Shown: positions 33,222 to 43,764, counted from the first letter of the stretch. The stretch is DNA of 64,000 nucleotides from Lactococcus fujiensis JCM 16395 (GCF_002441655.1 NZ_JXJU01000007.1:55561-119560), one strand, 5' to 3'. Notes: generated by a model not told the origin, from the letters alone. A program made the numbers and translations.

Positions 33222-34691
33222 ATGAAAACTATTCTTCAAGCTTTTGAATGGTACTTACCAGCGGACAGTCAGCATTGGAAAAATATAACAAATCTTATCC
33301 CTGATTTACACAAATTAGGCATCACCGGTTTATGGTTACCGCCTGCTTCAAAAGCGGCTTCTGGTGTTGAAGATGTAGGTTACGGAACATATGATCTTTT
33401 TGATTTAGGAGAATTTGATCAAAAGGGCACCGTGCCAACAAAGTATGGAACAAAAGATGATTATCTCGAACTCATCAATCAACTCCATGAACATGAAATT
33501 GAGGCTTATGCAGATATTGTTTTTGACCATATGATGGGCGCGGATGAAACAGAAGTGATTAAGGCTGATGTGCAAGCAGAAGATGACCGACTCAATGAAG
33601 TTGAAAGTGATAAAACGGTTGAAGTTTGGACTAAATTTACTTTTCCAGGTCGTCAAGGGAAATATGATGATTATGTTTGGACCTGGCACAATTTTACCGG
33701 GGTTGATTACGATGCAAAGACGGAAACGAATGAAATCCTAGAATTTGAAGGACATGAATGGGATGAAGAAGTTGATTCAGAAAATAATAATTTTGACTAT
33801 TTAATGGGGGATGACCTTGATTTTAGTGTCCCTGAAACATCCGCTCAGCTTGAAAAATGGGGCAAATGGTTTGTTGACACAACTAATATAGATGGATTTC
33901 GCTTAGATGCGGTCAAACACATTGATTTTGAATATTTTGGTGGTTGGTTAGCTGAACGTTCCAAACAAATGGGACGTGACCCTTTTGTCGTCGGAGAATA
34001 TTGGACTGATGATTTAGGAAAATTAAACTATTACTTTGAGAAAGCAGAAGGAAAAATTCCATTATTTGACGTCCCTTTGCATTTTAATTTTGACAAAGCA
34101 GCTTCGAGCGAGGGTGAATTCGACATGAGAGGAATCTATGCAGACACATTAGTCGCTACTCATCCAGAGCTTGCGGTCACTTTTGTGGATAATCATGACA
34201 CGCAAGAAGGACAAGCCCTTCAATCGTGGATTCAACCTTGGTTTAAAGAACAGGCTTACAGTTTAATCCTCTTGCGTCAAAAAGGAACTCCAACAGTGTT
34301 CTGGGGAGATTTATACGGTATACCAGCGCGTGAAGTAGACCCTGTCGGGGATAATTTGCGACGAATGATTGCTCTCCGAGGACATTCTGAATTTCTAAGT
34401 GAATATGATTATTTCGATGATGCGGACCTTTTAGGCTGGACGAATACGATTAAATTAAATGGTGAAAAAACAGGTCTTGCAACGACTTTAACGAATAGCA
34501 AGGGCGGTGCAAAATATATGATTGTTGATAAATCTGAGGCAGGTAAAGTTTATTCTGACTTACTCGGACGACATACAGAACCTGTAACATTAGATGACAA
34601 GGGTGGTGCCGAATTTTATGTTGATGACGCAACAGCATCGGTTTGGATCAATCAAGATTACATTGATCAAATTAATCAGGTCAATGAATGA
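33222..34691 (+). CDS. amyA: Cytoplasmic alpha-amylase (GH13)
   Basis: The 489-residue enzyme hydrolyses alpha-1,4-glucans inside the cell. It has no signal peptide. GH13 blocks are in order: ADIVFDHMMG near residue 97, GFRLDAVKHI near 226 with the nucleophile Asp, VGEYW near 255 with the acid Glu, and FVDNHDTQ near 325 with the third Asp. It lacks an added starch-binding domain, as in the family of intracellular AmyA. AAGGAG precedes the ATG. Confidence 0.93.
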   Translation: MKTILQAFEWYLPADSQHWKNITNLIPDLHKLGITGLWLPPASKAASGVEDVGYGTYDLFDLGEFDQKGTVPTKYGTKDDYLELINQLHEHEIEAYADIVFDHMMGADETEVIKADVQAEDDRLNEVESDKTVEVWTKFTFPGRQGKYDDYVWTWHNFTGVDYDAKTETNEILEFEGHEWDEEVDSENNNFDYLMGDDLDFSVPETSAQLEKWGKWFVDTTNIDGFRLDAVKHIDFEYFGGWLAERSKQMGRDPFVVGEYWTDDLGKLNYYFEKAEGKIPLFDVPLHFNFDKAASSEGEFDMRGIYADTLVATHPELAVTFVDNHDTQEGQALQSWIQPWFKEQAYSLILLRQKGTPTVFWGDLYGIPAREVDPVGDNLRRMIALRGHSEFLSEYDYFDDADLLGWTNTIKLNGEKTGLATTLTNSKGGAKYMIVDKSEAGKVYSDLLGRHTEPVTLDDKGGAEFYVDDATASVWINQDYIDQINQVNE

Positions 34692-34703
34692 GAGAAGAAT
34701 ATA

Positions 34704-35096
34704 ATGGAAAAAGCAAAACCTTTTGAGGATTATTTTAATGATGAACGTTTGGAGCATGATAAATTAGCTCGTATGAAATTGACGCGTGAGATTGTGCATG
34801 AAATTTATCCAGATGTGCAAGAACGTGTTTCCTATGCCATGCCAGGATTTTATCCCAAAAAAGCCAAGAAAGCCACACAACAGCTATTTTTGTTGATGGC
34901 AAATAAAAATTGGTTGGGGCTATATGGCACTCAAGGCGTTGATCCGACGGTATTTGATCCATTTTTAGAAAATGGTATTGGGGCTGGTAAAGGAAGCTTG
35001 CAAGTACCTTACGATTTCGATGAAGCGATGTTTAGACAACTCTTAGCGGTCGTGATAGAACAAAACTTTTTGCGTCATGGATTAGATTTAAAATAA
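34704..35096 (+). CDS. DUF1801-like small protein
   Basis: The 130-residue protein follows amyA after 12 bases, so it may be cotranscribed. RVSYAMPGFYPKK near 41-53 and KNWLGLYGTQGVDPTVF near 68-84 resemble the DUF1801/YdhG fold, an iron-chaperone-like (frataxin-like) domain of unknown role. AGAAGAA precedes the ATG. The link to starch use is only positional. Confidence 0.72.
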   Translation: MEKAKPFEDYFNDERLEHDKLARMKLTREIVHEIYPDVQERVSYAMPGFYPKKAKKATQQLFLLMANKNWLGLYGTQGVDPTVFDPFLENGIGAGKGSLQVPYDFDEAMFRQLLAVVIEQNFLRHGLDLK

Positions 35097-35122
35097 AAAA
35101 TGAAGGTAATCCTTCATTTTTT
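35095..35122. terminator. Bidirectional terminator
   Basis: AAAAAATGAAGG and CCTTCATTTTTT form a stem around TAAT between the convergent DUF1801-like and DUF554 genes. Confidence 0.9.
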
Positions 35123-35843
35123 ATTTAAGAATAATTCCAAATAAAGTGGCAAAAATTAAGGCTGGGAGTAAGTTTGCAACTTTAATTTTAGTGTTAAACA
35201 TGATATTTAGACCCACGCAAAGTATTAATGTTGAACCAACAAGAGATAAATTGGAAATAGCTGCTGACGTCAGCCAAGGTTCAATAAGTTGTGCGAGTAA
35301 TGTGATCGAGCCCTGGAAAATAACGAGGGGAATGACCGAGAAAATTGCTCCAATACCATAAGTCGCTGCAAAAATAATTAATATAATACCATCAAGCACA
35401 GCTTTTGTTGCTAACATAGTGAAATCACCAGAAATTCCGTCTTGCAATGACCCAACGACTGCCATCGCCCCAATACATATTGTCAGTGAGGCGGTGACGA
35501 AGCCGTCAACAAAATGAGAATCATTTTTATCATGAATCTTCGTTTTCAAAAAAACTCCAAAGCGTTCAATATGAAGTTCCAAGTTCAACCATTCTCCAAT
35601 GACGGCTCCTAATACAAGCGAAAGCACCATCATCATCGTCCCTTGTGTGTTCAAAACACCTTTTTGTTCAACAAACATTTTGCCTAAAGCACCAGAGATA
35701 CCTATAAAAATAACAGCAAGTCCTTGTGCTTGCATAATTGTATCCTGAAAACGTTGCGCGAGGCCTTTATTAAGCCATAAGCCAATTAAACCGCCAACAA
35801 TTACAGCTGCTGCATTTATAAGTGTTCCTAAACCAATCATCAT
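35121..35843 (-). CDS. DUF554 family membrane protein
   Basis: The 240-residue integral membrane protein has 6-7 hydrophobic segments. LGTLINAAAVIVGGLIGLWL at the N-terminus, LSLVLGAVIGEWLNLE near 73-88 and FVTASLTICIGAMAVVGSLQDG near 115-136 match the DUF554 (YdfK) family. Transport is suspected but not shown. AGGAGC precedes ATGATG; the first ATG is used. Confidence 0.88.
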   Translation of the reverse strand: MMIGLGTLINAAAVIVGGLIGLWLNKGLAQRFQDTIMQAQGLAVIFIGISGALGKMFVEQKGVLNTQGTMMMVLSLVLGAVIGEWLNLELHIERFGVFLKTKIHDKNDSHFVDGFVTASLTICIGAMAVVGSLQDGISGDFTMLATKAVLDGIILIIFAATYGIGAIFSVIPLVIFQGSITLLAQLIEPWLTSAAISNLSLVGSTLILCVGLNIMFNTKIKVANLLPALIFATLFGIILK

Positions 35844-35921
35844 GTGCTCCTAAAATATAATAGTACGATTATAGCAGAATTATTATGACAAGATGATTTT
35901 CTGAGACCTCAAAAAATTAAG

Positions 35922-35951
35922 TTTGCAAAAGCTCATAAAATCTGTTAGAAT
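35922..35951 (+). promoter_or_regulatory. Promoter of the T-box operon
   Basis: TTGCAA (35922-35927) and TGT-TAGAAT (-10 at 35946-35951) lie 18 bases apart, just before the T-box leader. Confidence 0.7.
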
Positions 35952-35956
35952 AAAGA

Positions 35957-36252
35957 CACTTCATGAGGAGTAACAAAGCGAAAATAAAGAGCGAGATGTA
36001 GATGGTGAGAGGCATCAATTTGGACTTTGCGAAGGTTGCATGATTTCAGGAAGAAGTTCGAATAGCTATAAATAAAGTTGAAATTTGATGTTGAAACTTG
36101 TATGAAATGGAAGTCTAATGATTTTATTTCACAATTTCTAGATATTTGATCTCTGTTAATAAAATGAGGGTCTGTTTTTTATAAAACAGGAATTTAGGTG
36201 GTACCGCGCGTGAGCGTCCTATTGTGGGGATGTTTGTGTGTGGTATTTTTTT
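35957..36252 (+). promoter_or_regulatory. T-box leader (valine-type by context) with terminator
   Basis: The 300-base leader contains the invariant T-box AGGTGGTACCGCG at 36196-36208. The terminator arm TACCGCGCGTGAGCGTCC pairs over 18 positions, many G-U, with GGATGTTTGTGTGTGGTA and is followed by T7. GTT at 36056-36058, in a GAAGTTCGAA context, is a possible valine specifier. Uncharged tRNA would stabilise the antiterminator and turn on the downstream hydrolase and valS genes. Confidence 0.9.
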
Positions 36253-36274
36253 ATTGGAAAGGAGCTGGAGCTAG

Positions 36275-37117
36275 ATGAGTTATTCAATTCAAGATTTTAC
36301 GTTAACTAACGGCTGCCCTTCACGTTTGTTGATTGTCAGTCCTGACAATGTTCCTACAAATGCGGTCATTCAGTTTGTTTACGGATTTGGTGAACACATT
36401 GAAATGTTTGAAGAATTCGGACGTTTTTTTGCCGAAAATGGATTTGCTTTTGTTGTACACGATCAACAAGGACATGGCTTAAGAGCCAAAGAAAATCATA
36501 CCCAAGGGATTGTCAGTACTTATCAAGATTTCCTCGACGATATAACACTGGTAAGAAAGAAAATTGATGCTGATTTTCAAAATCTTCCTATAATCCTGTT
36601 TGGCTTTTCTATGGGGGGGAATATTGTCCTGAATTACTTGCTGACTTATCCGGATGCACCATACATAAAGACTGTGGCTCAAAGTCCTTGGCTCAGATTA
36701 GCTAAACCTCAACCCAAGCTTGCTGATTTTCTAGCAGCTGCGATTGGAAAATTAACACCTAAACCGACTTTGAATGCTAAGCTCGATTTTGAAAAAATTA
36801 TGCATGACCCCAAAAGCGTTGCTGTCTTACGAGCAGATAACATTTATCACATGAGAATGGGTCTTCGTCTTTACACAGAGGTACGTAAACATGGGGAATT
36901 TGCTCTTGCACATGCTGCTCAAATTCACGTCCCCCTTTTATTACTTCAGGGTGATGATGATGCGATCGTCAGCCCGCAAGCGACATATGAATTTGCTAAT
37001 TTAGCAGGAACAAATGTCCAACTTGTTAAAATTGCAGACGGCTACCATGCGCTCCATGTCGACACAGATGCTGAAATGGTCCGCGATAAAATTGTCCATT
37101 TTGTGGATGGAAAATAA
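36275..37117 (+). CDS. Alpha/beta hydrolase (monoacylglycerol lipase/lysophospholipase type)
   Basis: The 280-residue cytoplasmic hydrolase has the serine nucleophile in FGFSMGGN near residue 110, the oxyanion block HDQQGHGLR near 63 and the late acid/His in LQGDDDAIVSP and GYHALHVD near 261. It resembles Serine aminopeptidase S33/monoglyceride lipases. It lies between the T-box terminator and valS (30 bases), so it is expected to be induced by charging limitation. The substrate is unknown. AAGGAG precedes the ATG. Confidence 0.9.
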   Translation: MSYSIQDFTLTNGCPSRLLIVSPDNVPTNAVIQFVYGFGEHIEMFEEFGRFFAENGFAFVVHDQQGHGLRAKENHTQGIVSTYQDFLDDITLVRKKIDADFQNLPIILFGFSMGGNIVLNYLLTYPDAPYIKTVAQSPWLRLAKPQPKLADFLAAAIGKLTPKPTLNAKLDFEKIMHDPKSVAVLRADNIYHMRMGLRLYTEVRKHGEFALAHAAQIHVPLLLLQGDDDAIVSPQATYEFANLAGTNVQLVKIADGYHALHVDTDAEMVRDKIVHFVDGK

Positions 37118-37147
37118 AATAAAATAATAATTGGAAAGAAGAAAAAT

Positions 37148-39799
37148 ATGACAGAAGAACTAAGCACAAAATTTAACCCGACTGAGGTTGAGGCAGGACG
37201 TTACGAAAAATGGCTGGATTCAGGGGTTTTCAAGCCTTCTGGTGACAAAAAAGCGCACCCTTATAGCATTGTTATTCCACCACCTAATGTAACAGGAAAG
37301 CTCCATCTTGGTCATGCGTGGGATACAACCTTGCAGGACATTATCATTCGTCAAAAACGAATGCAAGGTTTTGATACCTTGTGGTTGCCAGGAATGGACC
37401 ACGCAGGGATTGCAACACAAGCAAAAGTAGCGGCCCGGTTGGCTGAAGATGGCATTTTGCCACAAGATCTTGGTCGTGAAAAATTCATCGATAAAGTCTG
37501 GGAATGGAAAGACGAATATGCGACAACCATCAAGCAACAATGGGGTAAAATGGGTATTTCAGTTGACTATTCTCGCGAACGTTTCACATTAGATGAGGGG
37601 CTAAACAAAGCGGTCAAGAAAGTTTTTGTTGAACTTTACAAAAAAGGTTGGATTTATCAAGGTGAAAAAATTATCAACTGGGATCCTAAAGCACAAACAG
37701 CCTTATCAGACATCGAAGTTATCCACAAAGATGTTGAAGGGGCTTTCTATCATGTGAATTATGCTTCTGCGGATGGCTCGATTGTTCTTGAAGTAGCAAC
37801 AACACGCCCCGAAACGTTCTTTGGGGATACTGCTGTGGCGGTAAACCCTGCAGATGAGCGTTATAACAAATATATCGGCAAGACAGTCATTTTGCCAATT
37901 ATTAACAAAGAAATTCCGATTATTGGCGACGAACATGCTGACATGGAAAAAGGAACTGGTGTCGTTAAAATTACGCCAGCGCACGACCCTAATGACTTCC
38001 TCGTCGGTCAACGTCATGATTTGCCAATGCCAAATGTGATGAATGCTGACGGCACAATGAATGAGCTTTGTGGTGTAGAATTTGCCGGGCTTGACCGTTT
38101 TGAAGCACGTAAAAAAGTTGTTGCTGAATTTGAAAAAATGGGTATTCTGGTTAAAGTTGAACCCATTCATCACGAAGTTGGGCATTCTGAACGAACGGGT
38201 GTGATTGTTGAACCACGTTTGTCGAAACAGTGGTTTGTGAAAATGAGCGGCTTGGCTAAAAATGCGATTGCGCATCAGCGCAAAGAAGATGGCACGGACG
38301 ATGCTGTTACCTTCTATCCACCACGTTTCGGTGATGCCTATTTGCAATGGATGGAAAACGTCCACGACTGGGTTATTTCGCGTCAACTTTGGTGGGGACA
38401 TCAAATTCCTGCTTGGTATCGTGGGACAGAGGTCTATGTTGGCGAAGAAGCACCTGAAGGTGAAGGGTGGAAGCAAGAAGAAGATGTACTTGATACATGG
38501 TTCTCTTCAGCTTTGTGGCCATTCTCCACAATGGGGTGGCCTGATGAAAATGCTGAAGATTTTAAACGCTACTACCCAACGTCAACTTTGGTGACCGGTT
38601 ACGATATTATCCCATTCTGGGTAGCTCGTATGATTTTCCAAGGGATTGAATTTACTGGTGAATCACCATTTAAACGCGCATTGATTCATGGCTTAATCCG
38701 TGATGAACAAGGACGTAAGATGTCTAAATCGCTCGGCAATGGGATTGATCCAATGGATGTCGTTGAAAAATATGGTGCGGATGCACTCCGTTGGTTCTTG
38801 TCAAATGGGTCTGCACCAGGACAAGACGTACGTTTTAGCTATGACAAAATGGATGCAGCTTGGAACTTCATTAACAAAATTTGGAATGTTTCGCGATATA
38901 TCTTGATGAATGCGGGTGAGATGTCGGCTGAAAAGGTATCATCAGCGCTGAAGAGGGTTGCTGATAAGACTGCTGGAAATGTCACTGACCGTTGGATTTT
39001 GACACGTCTAAATGATACAATTGAGCGCGTGACAGAGCAAATGGACAAGTTCGAGTTTGGCGTGGCTGGACATATTTTGTACAACTTTATTTGGAACGAA
39101 TTTGCCAACTGGTACCTCGAATTGACAAAAGAAGTTATGTTTGGCGAAGATGAAGCTGAAAAAGATGTAACGCGTGCCGTATTGCTTCATGTCTTGGACA
39201 ACGTTTTACGTTTGCTTCACCCAATCATGCCATTCTTTACCGAAGAAATTTTTGAAAAGATGCCAAATACGACGGGTTCGATTGTTGTTGCCGAGTATCC
39301 ATTCGTCCACCCTGAATTTGACGATGTAAAAGCAACAGATGGGGTTGCACTCTTGATTGAACTTATCACAGCAGTAAGGAACATTCGCGCTGAAGTCAAC
39401 ACTCCATTGAGCAAAAAAGTGCCAATGTTTATTAAATCAGAATACGCTGATTTTTTAGAGGGGGTTGCACCGTACATCATACGTTTTGCCAATCCATCAG
39501 AACTGACAATTGCTAAGGAACTTACTGCACCAGAGCAAAGTATGTCCGCAGTAGTGACAGGAGCGGAAATTTACTTGCCACTTGCAGGCTTAATTAACAT
39601 CGACGAAGAAATTGAACGCTTGACTAAAGAGCTCGAAAAATGGCAATCAGAAATTGATCGCGTGAATAAAAAATTAGGCAATGAAAAATTCGTTGCAAAT
39701 GCCAAAGTGGAAGTTGTTCAAAAAGAAAAAGATAAACTCACTGACTATCAAGAAAAATTTGAGAGCACTCAAACTCGTATTGATGAATTGAAGAAATAA
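37148..39799 (+). CDS. valS: Valyl-tRNA synthetase
   Basis: The class I synthetase (883 residues) charges tRNA-Val. The HIGH motif is in [15 protein letters not shown] near residue 47, the editing domain (about 190-340) includes [17 protein letters not shown], and KMSKS is in [14 protein letters not shown] near 523. The last 65 residues form the coiled-coil arm that binds tRNA ([13 protein letters not shown]). GGAAAGAAG precedes the ATG. It shares the T-box leader with the hydrolase gene. Confidence 0.97.
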   Translation: MTEELSTKFNPTEVEAGRYEKWLDSGVFKPSGDKKAHPYSIVIPPPNVTGKLHLGHAWDTTLQDIIIRQKRMQGFDTLWLPGMDHAGIATQAKVAARLAEDGILPQDLGREKFIDKVWEWKDEYATTIKQQWGKMGISVDYSRERFTLDEGLNKAVKKVFVELYKKGWIYQGEKIINWDPKAQTALSDIEVIHKDVEGAFYHVNYASADGSIVLEVATTRPETFFGDTAVAVNPADERYNKYIGKTVILPIINKEIPIIGDEHADMEKGTGVVKITPAHDPNDFLVGQRHDLPMPNVMNADGTMNELCGVEFAGLDRFEARKKVVAEFEKMGILVKVEPIHHEVGHSERTGVIVEPRLSKQWFVKMSGLAKNAIAHQRKEDGTDDAVTFYPPRFGDAYLQWMENVHDWVISRQLWWGHQIPAWYRGTEVYVGEEAPEGEGWKQEEDVLDTWFSSALWPFSTMGWPDENAEDFKRYYPTSTLVTGYDIIPFWVARMIFQGIEFTGESPFKRALIHGLIRDEQGRKMSKSLGNGIDPMDVVEKYGADALRWFLSNGSAPGQDVRFSYDKMDAAWNFINKIWNVSRYILMNAGEMSAEKVSSALKRVADKTAGNVTDRWILTRLNDTIERVTEQMDKFEFGVAGHILYNFIWNEFANWYLELTKEVMFGEDEAEKDVTRAVLLHVLDNVLRLLHPIMPFFTEEIFEKMPNTTGSIVVAEYPFVHPEFDDVKATDGVALLIELITAVRNIRAEVNTPLSKKVPMFIKSEYADFLEGVAPYIIRFANPSELTIAKELTAPEQSMSAVVTGAEIYLPLAGLINIDEEIERLTKELEKWQSEIDRVNKKLGNEKFVANAKVEVVQKEKDKLTDYQEKFESTQTRIDELKK

Positions 39800-39800
39800 T

Positions 39801-39830
39801 AAAAACCTGTCATTTCTGACAGGTTTTTTT
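39801..39830 (+). terminator. valS terminator
   Basis: AAAAACCTGTCA and TGACAGGTTTTTTT pair around a short TTTC loop. Confidence 0.92.
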
Positions 39831-39910
39831 ATTTAATATAGCTAACCCTCTATTATTATTATAAGAGAAATGTTAAAATAGTGTTACGAAAAGTAACAAA
39901 AGGAGGAATC

Positions 39911-40501
39911 ATGAAAAAATTTTTATTTTCAGCCCTTATTTTAGGGACGATGCTGAGTTTAGCAGCGTGCAGTTCAGGACAATCCAACACAGAGGGATCA
40001 GGGGGCAAAGAAAGTCGCTCTAGCCAACAAGAAAGTAGCGAAAGTAGTTCATCAAATCTCACTTCATCAACATCTGATACAAGTGCATCAAAATCGGATG
40101 AAAGTAAATCAACTGTAGGCATGAATTTAAACCAAATCGCGGCGGGGGATTATACGAGCATTGCTGGCACATGGAAAAATGAAAAAGGAGAGACAATCAC
40201 ATTTAACGGCAACGAAGTCAGTGGGAACGGTGTAGATAATGTTACACTATCGTTAAACGATCCTAGCTTTGAGGACAAAATATTGTTTATTAATGCGACA
40301 TATGATTCAAAGACAGACAGTCGCCCTTACTCAACGGGGATTTATTTTGCCACAGCTGGTCTATCACCAGAAATTAAAGGAACTGATAAATCCGATACGA
40401 CCAAAGATCGCTTGATCCTCTTAAGAGATGGAGGTACTTCTGTATTTGGTGAAGATTCAGGAATAAAATATTTTTATTACCGTGTGACAGAAGCAAAATA
40501 A
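39911..40501 (+). CDS. Lipoprotein with DUF6287-like domain
   Basis: The 196-residue protein starts MKKFLFSALILGTMLSLAAC, a lipoprotein signal with lipobox LAAC. A Ser-rich linker (about 22-74) follows. The C-terminal domain (about 79-196) begins MNLNQIAAGDYTSIAGTWKN, the motif typical of DUF6287 proteins from lactic acid bacteria. ATG 39911 follows AAAGGAGG and is preferred over an earlier start. It is probably anchored outside the cell membrane; function is unknown. Confidence 0.85.
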   Translation: MKKFLFSALILGTMLSLAACSSGQSNTEGSGGKESRSSQQESSESSSSNLTSSTSDTSASKSDESKSTVGMNLNQIAAGDYTSIAGTWKNEKGETITFNGNEVSGNGVDNVTLSLNDPSFEDKILFINATYDSKTDSRPYSTGIYFATAGLSPEIKGTDKSDTTKDRLILLRDGGTSVFGEDSGIKYFYYRVTEAK

Positions 40502-40624
40502 GCCTATTTTTTTCCCGAATTCTAAACAGAATAAGTTGATTTTCCTGATTTTAATTAATCAAACGTTCTTGGACAATATTTTAGAAAATCCAGATCCCAT
40601 GAGATTTTTCTTAAACTTTCATTA

Positions 40625-40653
40625 TTGAGAATTCATCAAGAAAGTGATAAAAT
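40625..40653 (+). promoter_or_regulatory. pgi promoter
   Basis: TTGAGA (40625-40630) and TGA-TAAAAT (-10 at 40648-40653) are 17 bases apart. Confidence 0.8.
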
Positions 40654-40682
40654 AGACAAAGAAAAACGTAAAGGAAACTATC

Positions 40683-42029
40683 ATGGCTCATATTAAATTT
40701 GACTATTCAAAATTAACTCCATTTGTAGCAGAAAATGAATTGGACGAAATCCAATGGCAAATTACTGCTGCTGACAAAGTTCTTCGTGAAGGAACAGGTG
40801 CAGGCGCAGATTTCCGCGGCTGGATTGATCTTCCAGAAGACTATGACAAAGAAGAATTCGCCCGTATTCAAGCTGCTGCTAAGAAAATCGCTGGAGAATC
40901 AGAAGTTCTTGTCGTACTTGGTATCGGTGGTTCATACCTCGGTGCACGTGCTGCAAATGATTTCTTGAATTCAACATTCGCAAACTACCAAACACCCGAA
41001 CAACGTAAAGCACCCCTTGTTCTTTATGCAGGTAACTCAATCAGCTCAAACTATCTTGCTGACTTAGTTGAATTTGTTGCTGACAAAGATTTTTCAGTAA
41101 ACGTTATTTCTAAATCAGGTACAACAACAGAACCAGCAATTGCCTTCCGTGTTTTCCAAAACCTTTTAGTTGAAAAATACGGTGTAGACGGTGCTAATGA
41201 TCGTATCTATGCAACAACAGACAAAGCAAAAGGTGCTGTTAAAGTAAACGCTGACGCTAATGGCTGGGAAACTTTCGTTGTTCCAGATTCAGTTGGGGGA
41301 CGTTTCTCAGTATTGACAGCGGTAGGTCTTTTGCCAATTGCAGCTGCTGGACACGACATCAAAGCCTTGATGGATGGTGCTAACGCTGCTCGTAAAGAAT
41401 ATGTTAAGACAGACATCAAAGAAAATGATGCATACGCATATGCTGCACTCCGCAACATTCTTTACCGCAAAGGTAAATTCTCAGAAATCTTGATTAATTA
41501 TGAACCATCACTCCAATACTTTGGCGAATGGTGGAAACAATTGGCAGGAGAATCTGAAGGAAAAGACCAAAAAGGAATTTATCCAACTTCAGCTAACTTC
41601 TCAACTGACTTACACTCTCTTGGTCAATGGATTCAAGAAGGCACTCGTACAGTATTTGAAACAGCTATTCGTGTTGCTAAGCCACGCAAGAATATTGATA
41701 TTCCTGTCTTTGAAGAAAATCTTGACGGTCTCCGTTACATCGAAGGAAAAGATGTTGACTTTGTTAATAAAAAAGCCGCAGATGGTGTATTACTTGCCCA
41801 TACTGATGGTAACGTCCCTAACATGATTGTTGAACTCCCTGCACAAGACGAATTCACACTCGGTTATGCTATCTACTTCTTCGAAATTGCCATTGGTATT
41901 TCTGGTTACTTGAACGGAATCAACCCATTCAACCAACCAGGTGTTGAAAGCTACAAACGTAACATGTTTGGATTGCTTGGTAAACCAGGTTACGAAGAAT
42001 TAACGGACGAACTTAACGCACGTTTGTAA
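40683..42029 (+). CDS. pgi: Glucose-6-phosphate isomerase
   Basis: The glycolytic enzyme (448 residues) interconverts glucose-6-P and fructose-6-P. Sugar-phosphate loops appear as [14 protein letters not shown] near residue 78 and [12 protein letters not shown] near 142. The C-terminal [29 protein letters not shown] near 400-430 holds the catalytic Lys. AAAGGAAAC precedes the ATG and the strong promoter fits high expression. It is a single-gene unit. Confidence 0.97.
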   Translation: MAHIKFDYSKLTPFVAENELDEIQWQITAADKVLREGTGAGADFRGWIDLPEDYDKEEFARIQAAAKKIAGESEVLVVLGIGGSYLGARAANDFLNSTFANYQTPEQRKAPLVLYAGNSISSNYLADLVEFVADKDFSVNVISKSGTTTEPAIAFRVFQNLLVEKYGVDGANDRIYATTDKAKGAVKVNADANGWETFVVPDSVGGRFSVLTAVGLLPIAAAGHDIKALMDGANAARKEYVKTDIKENDAYAYAALRNILYRKGKFSEILINYEPSLQYFGEWWKQLAGESEGKDQKGIYPTSANFSTDLHSLGQWIQEGTRTVFETAIRVAKPRKNIDIPVFEENLDGLRYIEGKDVDFVNKKAADGVLLAHTDGNVPNMIVELPAQDEFTLGYAIYFFEIAIGISGYLNGINPFNQPGVESYKRNMFGLLGKPGYEELTDELNARL

Positions 42030-42042
42030 TTAAAAATGAACT

Positions 42043-42077
42043 AAAAGGCCATGTCCTCAGTGACGAGGCTTTTTTTT
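42043..42077 (+). terminator. pgi terminator
   Basis: AAAAGGCC and GGCTTTTTTTT pair with one bulged base; CCTC and GAGG extend the inner stem. Confidence 0.6.
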
Positions 42078-42187
42078 ATTTGTTGGACAATCATTTTTCA
42101 AAAAAATAGTCGGGTTAACTCTCAAGTCATACAAGACCTTATCTCAAAATTTTTTTGTGGGACTGTGCAATTATGTTTGGAGAAATT

Positions 42188-42348
42188 AAGCTTGAATTAT
42201 TGAAAAGTGAGCTCGAACTTTAAAAAAGTTATGCTTATTTTGACGGGGCTTAAGCCTAGTTTTTGATTAAAGTTATGCTTAATTTTAAAGAAAATAAAGC
42301 TTGATTTTGTTAGGAGAAAGCCTAGTTTTGACATAAATTGAGTTTAAT
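42188..42348. repeat. Array of degenerate short repeats
   Basis: At least seven related words occur: AAGCTTGAATT (42188), GAGCTCGAACTTT (42209), AAGTTATGCTTATTTT (42226), AAGCCTAGTTTTTGA (42252), AAGTTATGCTTAATTTT (42270), AAGCTTGATTTT (42297) and AAGCCTAGTTTTGA (42318). GAGTTTAAT at 42340 is a weaker eighth. Spacing is 17-27 bp, average about 21. They fill much of the 500-base gap between pgi and the first MFS gene. The remainder of the gap (42078-42187, 42349-42480) shows nothing further that I can name. Confidence 0.6.
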
Positions 42349-42537
42349 ATACAAAAACTGTCGATAGCTTGTTGTCTAATGCGAAATGCTTTGTAAATAT
42401 TGCCAAGGCTTTTCTTTTTGCCTCTTCTTCATGCCACCGACACTCTCCATAATTGTTCTCATTTATCGTCTCAGTCTCTATTTGTGCTATAATCAGTCTA
42501 AGATTTTAAATTTTAGTGAATAATTGGAATAAATTAA

Positions 42538-43764
42538 ATGAAGGATTTTTTTGAACTTAACCGGAATCTCAAATTACGGATTCTGATGACATTTATTGGT
42601 GTCATGACATTTTCGACTATCGGAAGCTCGATGACCATTTACTATAATGAATATCTTGGTGCAGGAATGACGGGACTTTTGTTGATTATTTCGAGCACAA
42701 TCTCATTCTTAGTAGGGATTTGGGCTGGTCATTTTACTGATTTACAAGGTCGCCGTCGAACGATGATTTTGGGAATGATCGCCTCTGCTTTTGGGGCAGC
42801 TTTGGCAACTTTTGCTAATTCACCTGTACTATTTAATCCTTGGTTGACTTTTATTGGACTTGTCTTTTCAAGCTTCGGTTTCGGCTTTTTCAATGCTGGA
42901 GCAAGTGCAATGATGGTAGATATTACAACACCAGCCGACCGAAAAATTGTTTTCTCACTCAATTATTGGACATTAAATGTCGGTGTGGCTGTGGGATCGG
43001 GCCTCTCTGGATGGCTTTTTCGTGACCACCTTTTTCTGCTCTTATTACTAGTCTTTGTTAGTGATTTGATTAATTTACTTATTGTTGCTCTCCTAATTGA
43101 AGAAACATTTGACCCCCGACTTCATGTTGAGCATCAGGAAACGAATATTATTAAAGCATACATTCAGGTTTCCAAGGACAAAACATTTATGCTTTATTTA
43201 TTAGCCACTTTATTTGTAACCATGCTTTTTCAACAAATGGATTACTTTATTCCGGTCCATTTATCCAATAATTTTAAGACAAGTTCTTTATTTGGACTTG
43301 AAATTTATGGGCAACGTATGCTAACAATTATGGCCATTTTAAATACATGTATGGTGGTATTGCTATTATCAACAGTGAGGAAGTCGACACAACATTGGTC
43401 CAACAAGCGGGGCTTTGTATTTGGAGCGGGATTAATGGGCGTTGGTTTCGCGATTGTTTGTTTTGGAGATTCTATGATTTGGGAGATAATTGGAGCAATA
43501 TTAAATGTTTCAGGGGAACTTATCTTTGTGCCATTTGAACAATCTTTACGAGCGGATATGATGGATCCAGAACAGGTTGGAGTCTATACAGGAGCATTCA
43601 CGGCAATTCAGCCGATGGCTCAAATTATTTGTGGGCTATTAGTAACTTTATCGCCACTGTACGGTCATATCGGAATGGGAATCATTCTACTTGTAGTCAC
43701 CATTTTGGCCATTATCCCAGCTGTTTCAGCCATCACCCGTTACGAAAAAAGGCTGACCATTTAA
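42538..43764 (+). CDS. MFS transporter (first of four tandem paralogues)
   Basis: The 408-residue protein has about 12 membrane helices and the MFS motif A GHFTDLQGRRR near residue 61-71 (DHA1 drug/proton antiporter branch). It starts KDFFELNRNLKLRILM, as do its three downstream copies. Other shared blocks are SSMTIYYNEYLG and EIYGQRMLTIM near 256-266. A TGC-TATAAT promoter is at 42485-42493, and the ribosome site is weak (TTGGAAT). Substrate is unknown. Confidence 0.88.
   Translation: MKDFFELNRNLKLRILMTFIGVMTFSTIGSSMTIYYNEYLGAGMTGLLLIISSTISFLVGIWAGHFTDLQGRRRTMILGMIASAFGAALATFANSPVLFNPWLTFIGLVFSSFGFGFFNAGASAMMVDITTPADRKIVFSLNYWTLNVGVAVGSGLSGWLFRDHLFLLLLLVFVSDLINLLIVALLIEETFDPRLHVEHQETNIIKAYIQVSKDKTFMLYLLATLFVTMLFQQMDYFIPVHLSNNFKTSSLFGLEIYGQRMLTIMAILNTCMVVLLLSTVRKSTQHWSNKRGFVFGAGLMGVGFAIVCFGDSMIWEIIGAILNVSGELIFVPFEQSLRADMMDPEQVGVYTGAFTAIQPMAQIICGLLVTLSPLYGHIGMGIILLVVTILAIIPAVSAITRYEKRLTI

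Noticed and set aside
36056..36058. Firm assignment of the T-box specifier codon
   Set aside because: Stem I was not fully folded by hand; the valine specificity rests mainly on valS in the operon.
37706..38476. Long minus-strand frame (256 codons) opposite valS
   Set aside because: It is fully covered by the valS coding frame and has no ribosome site or family resemblance.
42188..42348. Possible CRISPR array
   Set aside because: The repeated words are short, degenerate and spaced 17-27 bases; there are no uniform repeats, spacers or cas genes.
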